DNA of 64,000 nt, from the NCBI RefSeq assembly GCF_004000885.1, contig NZ_BIMC01000001.1, positions 310,001 to 374,000 of the forward strand. Reading direction: 5' to 3'. Positions 33,518 through 42,570 of this stretch are shown piece by piece. Numbering within the stretch: the first letter of the stretch is position 1; every line of letters begins with the position of its first letter. Under the pieces are notes generated by a model. It was not told the origin of the DNA and did not search any database. It saw nothing but the letters and a program-made list of their open reading frames with translations. This DNA comes from Paenibacillus glucanolyticus NBRC 15330. GTDB lineage: Bacteria; Bacillota; Bacilli; Paenibacillales; Paenibacillaceae. The position numbers and the translations under genes are program-made.

Positions 33518-34066
33518 TCATTCATCCAGCAGCATGCCGCGTTCATCGTAAAACTTATAGTCCCTGAAGGTGTACGATTGATCTTCGGACGGAGGTAATT
33601 CAATATAAGTCACATCTGCACGGTTAGGGACGAATGTTTGCTCCAACAACTCCCCATTAATGCGTACTTGCATTTTGGCGACTTGATTATCGTGATGGGT
33701 TACAACCATCCATTTTTGAACCTCTTCCTTGGGATTATTCAGCATGAACAACCCGACAGGATCATGCGCTGTCTCTATATGTTTCCATTCATAGTTCCCT
33801 TTGGAATTTCGAGCAAACTCAATATACCCCGGCCTTTGGTCGGACAAGAATCCTACCACCCTGCTGTCATGGAAATCGGATATATCCAGAATCTCGATTT
33901 GCCTGTTTTCGTATCCCTCAATCGACTGAATTACTTTTTGGATGGACCCCTCATCGTTTCCATACAGCTTCTTGTCGTTACTAAGATAATAAGCTGATAG
34001 AACAACAATACCAATAACCAAAACCAAGCCAATCATTACATTTTGTCTTCTCAAAATTATAGTCAC
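33518..34066 (-). CDS. Hypothetical single-pass exported protein
   Basis: The 182-residue protein has an N-terminal membrane segment (MIGLVLVIGIVVLSAYYL) and an extracytoplasmic domain with no family I recognise. Features such as GFLSDQRPGYIEFARNSKGNYEW suggest a small beta-rich sensor or inhibitor-like domain, but this is only composition. It resembles in size and layout the hypothetical protein at 24273-24833. It is monocistronic, with its own terminator. Confidence 0.65.
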   Translation of the reverse strand: MTIILRRQNVMIGLVLVIGIVVLSAYYLSNDKKLYGNDEGSIQKVIQSIEGYENRQIEILDISDFHDSRVVGFLSDQRPGYIEFARNSKGNYEWKHIETAHDPVGLFMLNNPKEEVQKWMVVTHHDNQVAKMQVRINGELLEQTFVPNRADVTYIELPPSEDQSYTFRDYKFYDERGMLLDE

Positions 34067-34363
34067 GCCCCAGTACGAAAGGATGTTGTAATTGAAATCT
34101 CGGGGTCACGTAGAGAGAATCCCATACGAACACACGAACCAAGCGACCCAATTAAGGTCATATGACTGAAATACCCACATGAACTCACTCTCCAGAACCC
34201 CCACATGAATATACTTTAATTGTACTCTAACGTATTATAGTCACGATTCGCTAATTTGGTGGGTATCCAACCGAGCATGCAAGCCATACTCCAATCAGCC
34301 CATACCAATGGCATAACGGACTCCACAGACGTTATTTACATTAATTCGCGCCGTTTGCAAATG

Positions 34364-34495
34364 TAACGGACCGAGCAGACGCTATACCATAAATATTTGC
34401 CCACTTTCCCTATTTTGTAGAGAATAAGGCGGCTGAGGTCCGTTATCTTGTTCAAATGTTCCTTTTGGAGCAAATAGCGTCTCCTGTGTCCGTTA
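34364..34495. repeat. Palindromic intergenic element
   Basis: TAACGGAC and AGACGCTAT at 34364-34385 reappear inverted at 34474-34495 (ATAGCGTCT, GTCCGTTA), giving imperfect 22-base arms around about 88 bases. A further TCCGTTAT copy lies inside at 34438-34445. No coding frame uses it. It has the look of a miniature inverted-repeat or REP-like element. The 34067-34553 gap is otherwise empty. Confidence 0.6.
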
Positions 34496-34553
34496 AAGTG
34501 CAAAAAACGTTCGATCACGCGACCTCTCGTTCACAGGTATTTAGGGGTCCATC

Positions 34554-35447
34554 TTAGAGTAACTTGCCATGCAAATATTGGTTTGTTGTTACAATGGACT
34601 TGAGCCTTGAGATTGTATCATGCCTAATCGGCAGATTATTCGCCCTAAACAATAGAATGCCTCGCAAACACGCGATGGCTTCGAATAGTTCCAGCTCATC
34701 CTCCCCATATCGGCTCTCTGCACAAAATGCAGTACGGTAGAAAGAGGCCCACTTCTCGCTTACATAAATCCACATCAAGATAATGGACCAGGCTATGTCA
34801 TATCTAGGGTCACCTATTTGGACGTTAGTCCAATCGATCACGGTCAGCTTGCCTTCTGACTCAAGAATATTGCCCAGATGGTAATCCCCATGAATCATGC
34901 ACACTGGCTTCAAGTCTGCTCGCTGAACCAGCTTCACTAATAAATCCTGGATATCGGGGTGCTGATCCACTTGCGGATAAAAATAATCAATGAGGTCGTA
35001 GCTTGGTAACGCCGAACCAGTCAGACGATCAAGCGGGAACTTATGCACATCATTCAAATTCTTCGCAAGCTTCTTAAGTTTGGGCTGATCCACTTTATCT
35101 ATGGGTGTCCCATCGTAACTGGTTAGCAGGACTTGATGGCCATTCACCTCATAACCCCAGCCGACAGGTTTCGAAACCGCACTTCCATGCGTGTGTAAGG
35201 CATTTAAGATTTCATATTGGAATTGCACATTAGGCTGAGACTCTTTATTCCAAACCTTTAAGACAAAATCAGACTCGGGTGAGCTGATTTTCATGACCTC
35301 AGCCTCCAACCCGGAATCCAGCGGAGTTACGCTTAGTGTGGTATCATCTTCCAGCAATAACACCATTCGGTCGCTTTTCTCCACCCAGTTTATTTCACGC
35401 GCTTGGAAATCTATCCTGCTCACTGCCTTTCGCGGGGATGGTTGCAC
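34554..35447 (-). CDS. Aminoglycoside-phosphotransferase-fold kinase
   Basis: The 297-residue protein contains CMIHGDYHLGNIL with the catalytic Asp and the metal-binding Asn, then LTVIDWTNVQIGDPRYDIAW with the second metal-binding Asp. These are the signatures of the APH/choline-kinase family. It is not closely similar by eye to the kinase at 21895-22926. The substrate is unknown. It stands alone. 35448-35690 shows no gene. Confidence 0.82.
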   Translation of the reverse strand: MQPSPRKAVSRIDFQAREINWVEKSDRMVLLLEDDTTLSVTPLDSGLEAEVMKISSPESDFVLKVWNKESQPNVQFQYEILNALHTHGSAVSKPVGWGYEVNGHQVLLTSYDGTPIDKVDQPKLKKLAKNLNDVHKFPLDRLTGSALPSYDLIDYFYPQVDQHPDIQDLLVKLVQRADLKPVCMIHGDYHLGNILESEGKLTVIDWTNVQIGDPRYDIAWSIILMWIYVSEKWASFYRTAFCAESRYGEDELELFEAIACLRGILLFRANNLPIRHDTISRLKSIVTTNQYLHGKLL

Positions 35448-35690
35448 GCACTAACACACCAGCTTCCCATATCATTTTATAATCGCTTCACCGCTAACTT
35501 GGTCAGATATTCCCTTCTATTTCTGGCAATTTACTCACCATGCCTTGCCATGTAGATGCATGCAGCCGTTATTACCTCCGTAATTTATAATCCTCCGTGT
35601 TTCCCACGATCCTCAGCCTAAATCAAGTACCCTCTTCTGTTCGTTGTTAGTATACCATCATATTTACGGCATCCATTTCTTCACGCACCT

Positions 35691-36221
35691 TCATAGCTGC
35701 AGCGATTCAATCGTTGTAAAGATTCGGGAATAGACATCCTGGATATTGGACTCATTGCGTACATCGTTGGATAACCCATATTCCCAGTAATGAGATTCCT
35801 CGCCATAGTAACCCGTGGCATAAGCGTAAGCTGAAAGATCAGGAACATCGGCATACGATAACTCCTCAATTGTAAAGGGGACGTGTGATTTCTTAGACTC
35901 GATATAGAAAAAAGGGATGTCCGAATGGTGATAGACTTTTGCATATTGTGGATTGGAAGCCTCCACTAGAAACTCTTTCGTAATGAAAATAGCGTCAAGG
36001 TCAGATGATAACTCTTCTTCCTCTAATTGTTTGAACGCAACCTCCACAAAATCCACATTCTCTTCCCTTATGTTCGGATTCTCTCCAATCAAACCAATAA
36101 CTAGGCTCCTACCCTCATAGGGTGGACCCTCATAAGGTGGAGTATCAACGCTATCGACGTTAGATTTACAGACCATTAACATCAAACATATACAGAATAG
36201 GACCATGGCATTTTTCATCAT
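35691..36221 (-). CDS. Putative lipoprotein
   Basis: The N-terminus MMKNAMVLFCICLMLMVCKSN fits a lipoprotein signal with a non-ideal lipobox (LMVC). A short PPYEG repeat (twice) follows the cysteine, then about 140 acidic residues with SYADVPDLSAYAYATGYYG. I do not recognise the family. The ATG at 36221 follows GAAGGAGC at 11 bases and is preferred over the upstream start at 36263, which would add a non-signal leader. Confidence 0.6.
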   Translation of the reverse strand: MMKNAMVLFCICLMLMVCKSNVDSVDTPPYEGPPYEGRSLVIGLIGENPNIREENVDFVEVAFKQLEEEELSSDLDAIFITKEFLVEASNPQYAKVYHHSDIPFFYIESKKSHVPFTIEELSYADVPDLSAYAYATGYYGEESHYWEYGLSNDVRNESNIQDVYSRIFTTIESLQL

Positions 36222-36282
36222 TATGGAAAGCTCCTTCAGCAGATATAGGATAAATTCGCTCACCAGACTTAACGGTTATCTC

Positions 36283-36423
36283 TTATGGCAATTTGGGCTC
36301 GGCTTTCACATCCGGCACCTTAATGACCTTGTAGGTATTGATCGCTTTCTTCAGTTCCCCCTTCTCAGTTGCCTTGTGCTTCACCGCCTGCAAAGACTCA
36401 CCGACTTTTCCAATAACTCCATA
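36283..36423 (-). pseudogene. Possible gene remnant between the lipoprotein and HxlR genes
   Basis: An open minus-strand stretch ends at TAA 36285-36283 and reads like protein (LQAVKHKATEKGELKKAI, YKVIKVPDVKAEPKLP), with no start codon and a stop 45 codons upstream. It may be the 3' end of a lost gene. I cannot name the family. Confidence 0.25.
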
Positions 36424-36488
36424 TTATGTGTATTTCTCCACTTCGTAAATACTTATCTTCGCTATGGCCAAGTATCCGTACAACACAA

Positions 36489-36509
36489 AAACCGCGATAT
36501 ACGCGGTTT
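36489..36509 (-). terminator. Terminator after the HxlR gene at 36.5 kb
   Basis: AAACCGCG and CGCGGTTT make a perfect 8-bp stem with T following on the minus strand, 17 bases past the stop. Confidence 0.7.
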
Positions 36510-36525
36510 CTGCGATCTCTGTTTG

Positions 36526-36903
36526 CTATTTCTCGGATAAGGAACTCGCCTTTCCTAATGAAGTTCGATGCTCCCTCCTGGATGCTCCCCAATCATGTAT
36601 CACATTGAGAACGTCTTCAAATTCTCTTCCCTGCTCCGTTAAGGAATACTCAACCGTAACCGGCATGGTTGGCATGACTTGCCGTTGAATGATTCCGTTC
36701 TGTTCCAAATGTCTCAGGATCACCGTCAACGATTGCGTACTGATGTTGCCCAAATTCCGGCGTAAGCGGTTAAACCGCTGAGGACCGTCATGCAGTTCTC
36801 CAATCACGTGGACGGCCCGTTTCACGGCAACTATTTTCAAAACCTCGCCAATAACCTCCGTGCATACTTCATATTCTTCGTTATGTTCTGAATGCTCGCT
36901 CAA
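36526..36903 (-). CDS. HxlR-family transcriptional regulator
   Basis: The 125-residue winged-helix protein has the HxlR pattern: VKRAVHVIGELHDGPQRFNRLRR, NISTQSLTVILRHLEQNGII and TVEYSLTEQGREFEDVL. One unusual point is that the family's N-terminal GGKWK is replaced by AVKRA. It is divergent from the MFS transporter gene across 228 bases and is the likely regulator of that gene. HxlR proteins often sense quinones or other electrophiles. Confidence 0.85.
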   Translation of the reverse strand: MSEHSEHNEEYEVCTEVIGEVLKIVAVKRAVHVIGELHDGPQRFNRLRRNLGNISTQSLTVILRHLEQNGIIQRQVMPTMPVTVEYSLTEQGREFEDVLNVIHDWGASRREHRTSLGKASSLSEK

Positions 36904-37131
36904 ACCATCACCCGCCCTAACCTAAAGTAAGTTGGTCTATAATAAATGATCTTATCAATAAATATTGCCTACTGTTCTTGTTGGTTTAGAGTCATTATAA
37001 TTTGGCACATAGCTGTTGATCAAGGTGCATTCTTGAATCGACACTCTGAAAATCGCGCGATTCTCTTCGAATAGCCATATATCCGGAAATGTGGTTATGC
37101 ACAACAATATACAGTACGAGGAGACGATGAA

Positions 37132-38568
37132 ATGTCGACCACGATTAAAGAAATCCGCGCGCCCTTATTCGCCATCATCATTGGCATGTTTATGGTCCTA
37201 CTGAATATGACCGCCATGAATGTGGCGATTCCGAAACTAATGAACACCTTTCAAAGCCCACTATCTTTAATGCAATGGGCAACCACGGGTTATATACTGG
37301 CCGAGGCGGCCATTATTCCGGTAGCCGGCTGGCTGGCTGACCGCTTTGGCGGCAGGCGCATGTTCATTCTGGCCATCTCCATCTTTACAATCTGCTCTAT
37401 TCTTTGCGCACTCTCAATTAACGCTGAGCAATTTATACTGTTTCGCATACTTCAAGGTTTAGGTGGAGGCATTGTCATGCCGATTGGTTATGCCATCGTC
37501 TTTCGGATCAGTCCTCCGGACAAGATTGGCACGGTGATGGGTTCATACCTGGGCGTTCCCATACTTATTGCGCCAGCCATCGGGCCCGTGTTTGCCGGGT
37601 GGTTGGTGGATTACGTAAGCTGGCCTTATCTATTCTGGGTGAATGTGCCTGTAGGCATCTTAGGAATATGCCTCGGGCTGCGATATCTGCCTAAGTTGGA
37701 GAGTCAGGCTCAAGCCAAGCTGGATAAACTCGGCATGATTTTCGGCCCTCTTGCTTTTGCAGCCCTCATCTACGGCGTGCACCAAGGGGGCGATGCCGGA
37801 TGGGACTCCATGCAGACCATCATCGGCCTTGCAGTTGGCGTAGTGGCGCTTCTGCTATTTATTCTGGTTGAACTTCGCTCAAGCGAGCCGCTCCTCGAGC
37901 TGCGTGTATTCCGTTCGTGGTCTTTTACAAGCGCCATGTTGATTCTTTGGCTAACGGCCGTTACGTTTTATGGAAACTTCTTTCTCATTCCGGTTTACCT
38001 CCAGCAGGTGAAGGGATTTAATGCATTTGATACAGGGCTCCTCATGATTCCACAGGCCATTGCCTGTATCGTTCTCATGCAGATTGGCGGTAGGCTCTTT
38101 GACCGGATGAGCGTAAAGCCGCTGGTTATTATCGGTACGGCACTTCTGGGGCTAGGGGCCTTCCTGCTCTCTAGAGTTTCTTCGGGGAGCGGAATGGGAA
38201 TGTTAATTGTCGCTATGACCTTAGCAGGCTCCGGCCATGCATTGTATGGCATGTCTTTGAATGCATTTGTTATGAAATCTGCACCGCAAGCGCTGATCAA
38301 CCGCGTTACGTCCTTGAACAATGCTTCACAGCAAGTGATGGGCTCGTTTGCGGTGGCTGCCTTCTCAACCTTGTTGACAGCTCGTGTATCAGCTTCATCT
38401 CGTGCAATACCGCAAGTTGAAATCTGGGCAGATGCGTTCTCGTTCACCTACCTTGTTGTAACGGCAGTGTCCATTGTTGGTGTTGTCATGGGGTTATTGA
38501 TCCGTAAACCAACCGCTCTAACGGATGAAGCCATTGATCAACCAGATGCACGAGGCTTGGACTCCTGA
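37132..38568 (+). CDS. MFS drug/proton antiporter, DHA2 (EmrB/QacA) type
   Basis: The 478-residue protein has about 14 membrane segments. It carries motif A GWLADRFGGRRMF, motif C-like LGVPILIAPAIGPVFAGWLVD, and TAMNVAIPKLMNTF in helix 1, the marks of DHA2 exporters. A GAGGAGAC-type site precedes the ATG. The divergent HxlR gene probably regulates it. Substrates cannot be predicted; resistance to quinone-like or hydrophobic compounds is a usual role. Confidence 0.88.
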   Translation: MSTTIKEIRAPLFAIIIGMFMVLLNMTAMNVAIPKLMNTFQSPLSLMQWATTGYILAEAAIIPVAGWLADRFGGRRMFILAISIFTICSILCALSINAEQFILFRILQGLGGGIVMPIGYAIVFRISPPDKIGTVMGSYLGVPILIAPAIGPVFAGWLVDYVSWPYLFWVNVPVGILGICLGLRYLPKLESQAQAKLDKLGMIFGPLAFAALIYGVHQGGDAGWDSMQTIIGLAVGVVALLLFILVELRSSEPLLELRVFRSWSFTSAMLILWLTAVTFYGNFFLIPVYLQQVKGFNAFDTGLLMIPQAIACIVLMQIGGRLFDRMSVKPLVIIGTALLGLGAFLLSRVSSGSGMGMLIVAMTLAGSGHALYGMSLNAFVMKSAPQALINRVTSLNNASQQVMGSFAVAAFSTLLTARVSASSRAIPQVEIWADAFSFTYLVVTAVSIVGVVMGLLIRKPTALTDEAIDQPDARGLDS

Positions 38569-38730
38569 TTTTATAGTTGATTAGGTATAACGGCATTGCA
38601 TCTGTTCTGCTATACTACGTTCAATATAAACGTTTCCCATATTAAAGAAACGGAGGTGAACTTCATACAGTCCATCGTTTGATTTCCGAGTTCTCAGCCA
38701 TATATTCTTCTGATTGGAGCTGATCAAACA

Positions 38731-41223
38731 TTGAAATTCGTGAAACTGCTGCTTGGGATGGCTGCACTCGCAACTGCGTTCCTGTTCCCGGTACAGGCTT
38801 TTGCCTACAGTAATCCATTTCATTTAACGGATTCCTGGCGTTGGAACAATAACGATTTCTACGGTGAGGGCGACCCTTACATCCTCAAATTCAACGGAAC
38901 GTATTATCTGTATGTCAGTACGGTTGACCACCAGTCCGGCATCAAAGTGTGGTCTTCCCCCGATCTTGTCAATTGGGCCTACCGCGGTCTATGCGCAACA
39001 GATCCGATTACCAAAGCCGCTTATGCTCCTGAGGTATTCTATCATGTGGACGGAAATTTCTATATGTACACATCACCGGGAGGAGGAGGGCATTATGTGC
39101 TGAAAAGCGACAGTCCCCTCGGTCCGTTCGTTCCGGTTACTGGCAATGTGGGCATGGGGATTGACGGTTCTGTTTTCGTTGACGACAACGGACAGTGGAC
39201 CTTTTATGCAACCGGGTCCAATCAGATCATGGCCTGGCCAATGAACAGCCCTACTTCCTTTGGTTCTGCGGTGTCGACCGGTCTCAGCATGAACGGCTGG
39301 ACTGAGGGTCCTACCGTCCTTAAGCGCAATAACAAGTATTTCATGACCTATACCGGCAATCATGTATGGAGTACGGCATACCGGGTCGATTATGCTGTCA
39401 GCAACAACGCAACCCACGCATTCGCGCCCGCGTCCGGCCAGAATCCCGTTCTCCTTGAAACGGAAGGCCATCATGTCGGCCTTGGGCACAACTCCCTTGT
39501 GCGCGGACCTGATCTGGATTCGGACTATATGGTTTATCACAGCCATGCGCATGAAGGAAATTCGGTTTATCCGGGACGAAGGATGAATCTGGATCGAATC
39601 GTGTGGAACGGGGACCGAATGCTTGTGCTCGGACCGACGTCATCGGAGCAAACCAATCCGGAGCTGCCGTTGTTTGCAGATCGCTTTAACCGGACAACGA
39701 TCGGAAACCAATGGATCAATGTTGGAGGAGGCACTTGGGGGATCTATAATCAGGAACTCATGTGGCAGGATACCATCGGCAATGCTTCTTGGTACCGTCA
39801 AGTAACGGCCAATGCTACGGAAGCCGATTATACGGCCGAGTTCCATACCAAACAGATGAAGCAAGGCTCTGGCAATACGCCTGTGTACGGCGTCGTATTT
39901 TCATATCAGGATGAATCCAACTACGGAACGGCCGTCCTGAACCGAAGCTTAAACCGGCTCGAAACCGACTTTGTCATTGGCGGCGTGAGTCAGGGATGGG
40001 AATATGCTTCCTTACCTTCGGGTTTCAATTATACGAAATGGCATCAAATCCGCGTGGAGAAAAAGGATTCCAGCTTCTCCATCTTTGTTGATGGCATGAA
40101 GAAGCAGACCCGGAACATCACCGGTCTGGCCGGAGGCAAGATCGGGTATGCCACGTCGAAAGTCCATGCCGATTTCGGCTATGCTGCCTTTAGCAACAAA
40201 GTTGGTGGCAGCAGTGCATGGAATGCCTATAAGCCCGTTGCCGGCACCATCGAAGCCGTTCATTACATGCAGGGCGGCGAAGGAACAGCATACCATGATC
40301 TCAGTCAAGGGAACACGGGCGGCGCTTACCGGAATGAACATGTTGATATTCGATCTTCGGCGTCTGAAGGGAAATATGTCATCGGCTGGAACCAGCCGGG
40401 CGAATGGCTCAAATATCGTGTCAACGTTGCGGAGACCGGGTATTATGATCTGAATCTGCGGGCAGCAACGACGTTCCCCAATGCGCAGTTCCGTCTCTGG
40501 AATGGAGCCGAAGATCTTACCGGGCCCGTTCCTGTCCCCAGCACGGGAGATTGGGAGAACTGGCGGTTAACCAGCGGCAAGCGTATATATTTGACTGCCG
40601 GCCATCATGAATTGCGGCTTGAAACGGTCAGCGGGGAATTCGATTTAAGCTCGCTCACCTTCTCGCGCGCGGACGCAGTCACCTCCATCAACGATGATTT
40701 CAATGACGGCAACGACAATGAATGGACTCGCTACGAGGGCGACTGGTCGGTTGTTAACGGAGAGTATGCAGGAACAGGGGCAGGCTCCTTTGGCAAAACG
40801 GTAATCGGCAGCAGCCTCTGGAGTGATTATTCGGTTGAGGCGGATATCAGGCGGCTGACATCAACGGGAGATGCGGGAATTGTTGTCCGTGTCAACAATC
40901 CGGCGAGCGGCAAGGCCTTTGTTAACAACCCGGATTATCTGCAGGGTTACTATGCTCATATCACTGCCCAGGGCGTGCATCTTGGCAAAATGAATTACGG
41001 TTACCAAGCGCTCGACTTTGCGGCCATGAGCCTGCCCGCCGATAGCTGGCATCATCTGAAGGTTGTCGTTAGCGGAACCCATATTAAAATTTATGTAAAT
41101 CATGGTGTATCTCCTGTTATCGACTATACGGATACCAGCATGAATCCATTTACCCACGGCAAAGTCGGACTCCGTGTAATGAACAGCAATGCCCGTTTTG
41201 ATAATGTTAAGGTAAATCCTTAA
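38731..41223 (+). CDS. Secreted multidomain GH43 enzyme with a CBM6-like module
   Basis: A signal peptide (LLLGMAALATAFLFPVQAFA) precedes a GH43 five-bladed propeller with the three acidic sites in GEGDPYIL, GIDGSVFVDD and WTEGPTV. About residues 310-490 form a laminin-G-like module. A CBM6/35-type module follows (IEAVHYMQGGEGTAYHDLS), then a second laminin-G-like module to residue 830. The start is TTG at 38731 after a GGAG site. It is likely an arabinofuranosidase, arabinanase or xylosidase acting outside the cell. It shares its architecture with the protein at 44393-46840. Confidence 0.85.
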   Translation: MKFVKLLLGMAALATAFLFPVQAFAYSNPFHLTDSWRWNNNDFYGEGDPYILKFNGTYYLYVSTVDHQSGIKVWSSPDLVNWAYRGLCATDPITKAAYAPEVFYHVDGNFYMYTSPGGGGHYVLKSDSPLGPFVPVTGNVGMGIDGSVFVDDNGQWTFYATGSNQIMAWPMNSPTSFGSAVSTGLSMNGWTEGPTVLKRNNKYFMTYTGNHVWSTAYRVDYAVSNNATHAFAPASGQNPVLLETEGHHVGLGHNSLVRGPDLDSDYMVYHSHAHEGNSVYPGRRMNLDRIVWNGDRMLVLGPTSSEQTNPELPLFADRFNRTTIGNQWINVGGGTWGIYNQELMWQDTIGNASWYRQVTANATEADYTAEFHTKQMKQGSGNTPVYGVVFSYQDESNYGTAVLNRSLNRLETDFVIGGVSQGWEYASLPSGFNYTKWHQIRVEKKDSSFSIFVDGMKKQTRNITGLAGGKIGYATSKVHADFGYAAFSNKVGGSSAWNAYKPVAGTIEAVHYMQGGEGTAYHDLSQGNTGGAYRNEHVDIRSSASEGKYVIGWNQPGEWLKYRVNVAETGYYDLNLRAATTFPNAQFRLWNGAEDLTGPVPVPSTGDWENWRLTSGKRIYLTAGHHELRLETVSGEFDLSSLTFSRADAVTSINDDFNDGNDNEWTRYEGDWSVVNGEYAGTGAGSFGKTVIGSSLWSDYSVEADIRRLTSTGDAGIVVRVNNPASGKAFVNNPDYLQGYYAHITAQGVHLGKMNYGYQALDFAAMSLPADSWHHLKVVVSGTHIKIYVNHGVSPVIDYTDTSMNPFTHGKVGLRVMNSNARFDNVKVNP

Positions 41224-41238
41224 GGCTTAAGGGTAAGG

Positions 41239-41487
41239 TCATCCATCAAGCGAGAAATCCCAAAGCGGAGATACGCCTGCCACGAAGGTACCTTTTCCCT
41301 TTATGCGGGTAACTACGCCCTCCTCGGCCAGACCAGCGAGCGCATTCCTGGTCGTGATGACACTGACATGAAACCGCATGGCCAGTTCTTTCTCGGACGG
41401 GATGCGGTCGCCCGGACGCAGATTGCCCTGCTGGATCTGTTCTCTGATTTTATATTGTATTTGCTGGTATAAAGGAAGCTCCTTCAC
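41239..41487 (-). CDS. GntR-type DNA-binding domain without effector domain
   Basis: The 82-residue protein consists almost only of a GntR winged helix (LYQQIQYKIREQIQQGNLRPG, IPSEKELAMRFHVS, RIKGKGTFVAG). HutC/AraR-type relatives have a C-terminal sugar-binding domain, but here the sequence stops a few residues after the wing. Arabinose regulators such as AraR share this DNA-binding type. It may be a truncated regulator or a stand-alone binder. It ends 15 bases from the stop of the converging GH43 gene. Confidence 0.7.
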   Translation of the reverse strand: MKELPLYQQIQYKIREQIQQGNLRPGDRIPSEKELAMRFHVSVITTRNALAGLAEEGVVTRIKGKGTFVAGVSPLWDFSLDG

Positions 41488-41539
41488 GATAGATCATCCT
41501 CTCCTCAACATACTTAAATGAACACATGAGATTTAAAAC

Positions 41540-41567
41540 CCCGGCCAGGCTCCTATGCCTGGCCGGG
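41540..41567 (-). terminator. Terminator of the sugar-utilisation operon
   Basis: CCCGGCCAGGC and GCCTGGCCGGG form a perfect 11-bp stem followed on the minus strand by TTTT. It lies 16 bases after the GH43 stop at 41584. Confidence 0.85.
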
Positions 41568-41583
41568 ATCATGTTTAGCTGTT

Positions 41584-42549
41584 TTACTCTCCGGAAGGCA
41601 GAGGAAGCAAGCTATGCTCAGATATTGGAAGCCCAAAATCGGGCAAGCCGTCCTCCTTCCAGCCGAAGCGTTGAATCCGCGTACTGCGTGGACCGCCAGC
41701 CGAACGCTGCTGCTCGGCTTCCGAGTAAGAATACGCATGGTAGACGATCCAATCTTCCGAACCGTCCGGTGAGACGGTGAAGCTGTTATGTCCGGGGGCG
41801 TACACGCCCTGAGCGGGATTCTTCGCAAACACTGGCCCTGCATGCTTGGTCCAGGCTGAAGCATCGAGCACATCATCCGTCTCCGAAATCGTAATCATCC
41901 CAAGACTATAATCATCGGACCAGGTCGCGCTTGCCGAGAATACGAGGAACAAGCGCCCATTCCGCTTCAAGAACACCGGTCCTTCGTTAATCGCCATCCC
42001 GCCTTGCTTCTCCCATGCTTCCGTAGGCGCCGATAGAAGCACATTCGGCCCCGTTAAGGTCCAGGGATTAACCATGCGGACCGCATAAATGGCCGAACCG
42101 TAGTCCGGGAAAAAACCGTATCCGGAATAGAAAAAATACAGCTCTCCCTTGTGCTGGAGCACGGTTCCATCCAATCCCGGATGCTCCGTGTTTATCACAC
42201 CTCGAAATATCCACTCATCGTTCATCGGATCTTCGCCTATGAGCTCCAGCACGCATATTCTTCGCGTATCATCGCCGCCCCCATTGTTGGCCGTGTAATA
42301 GATGTACCATCGATCCTCAATGTAGTGAAGCTCCGGTGCCCATAAATGATAGGAATACGGCCCGTCCTGTTCAGGGGTCCATATCGTTGTCGGGTTTGCC
42401 GCAGCTAACCCGGTCATGGTATGGCTCCGCCAAAGGGCGATCCGGTCACCTAACGTCACCGTCAAATAATAATATCCATCCGTATGCTTGATGATCCAAG
42501 GGTCGGCACCATTAGGGAGTATCGGGTTCCTGAACGTTTGTTGAGTCAA
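41584..42549 (-). CDS. Intracellular GH43 glycosidase
   Basis: The 321-residue single-domain protein has the GH43 acidic triad in NGADPWIIK, GLDGTVLQHKGELYF and NEGPVFLKRNGRLF, and WAPELHYIEDRWYIYYTA is typical of blade 2. It lacks a signal peptide, so it should act on oligosaccharides after import, probably releasing L-arabinofuranose or D-xylose. It is the last gene of the transporter operon, 21 bases after GH2. The subfamily was not assigned. Confidence 0.85.
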   Translation of the reverse strand: MTQQTFRNPILPNGADPWIIKHTDGYYYLTVTLGDRIALWRSHTMTGLAAANPTTIWTPEQDGPYSYHLWAPELHYIEDRWYIYYTANNGGGDDTRRICVLELIGEDPMNDEWIFRGVINTEHPGLDGTVLQHKGELYFFYSGYGFFPDYGSAIYAVRMVNPWTLTGPNVLLSAPTEAWEKQGGMAINEGPVFLKRNGRLFLVFSASATWSDDYSLGMITISETDDVLDASAWTKHAGPVFAKNPAQGVYAPGHNSFTVSPDGSEDWIVYHAYSYSEAEQQRSAGGPRSTRIQRFGWKEDGLPDFGLPISEHSLLPLPSGE

Positions 42550-42570
42550 TTTATTTTCCTCCTTCCAAAC

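Noticed and set aside
41553..41876. A 107-codon minus-strand frame inside the GH43 end
   Set aside because: It is a shadow of the GH43 gene in another frame and crosses the terminator.
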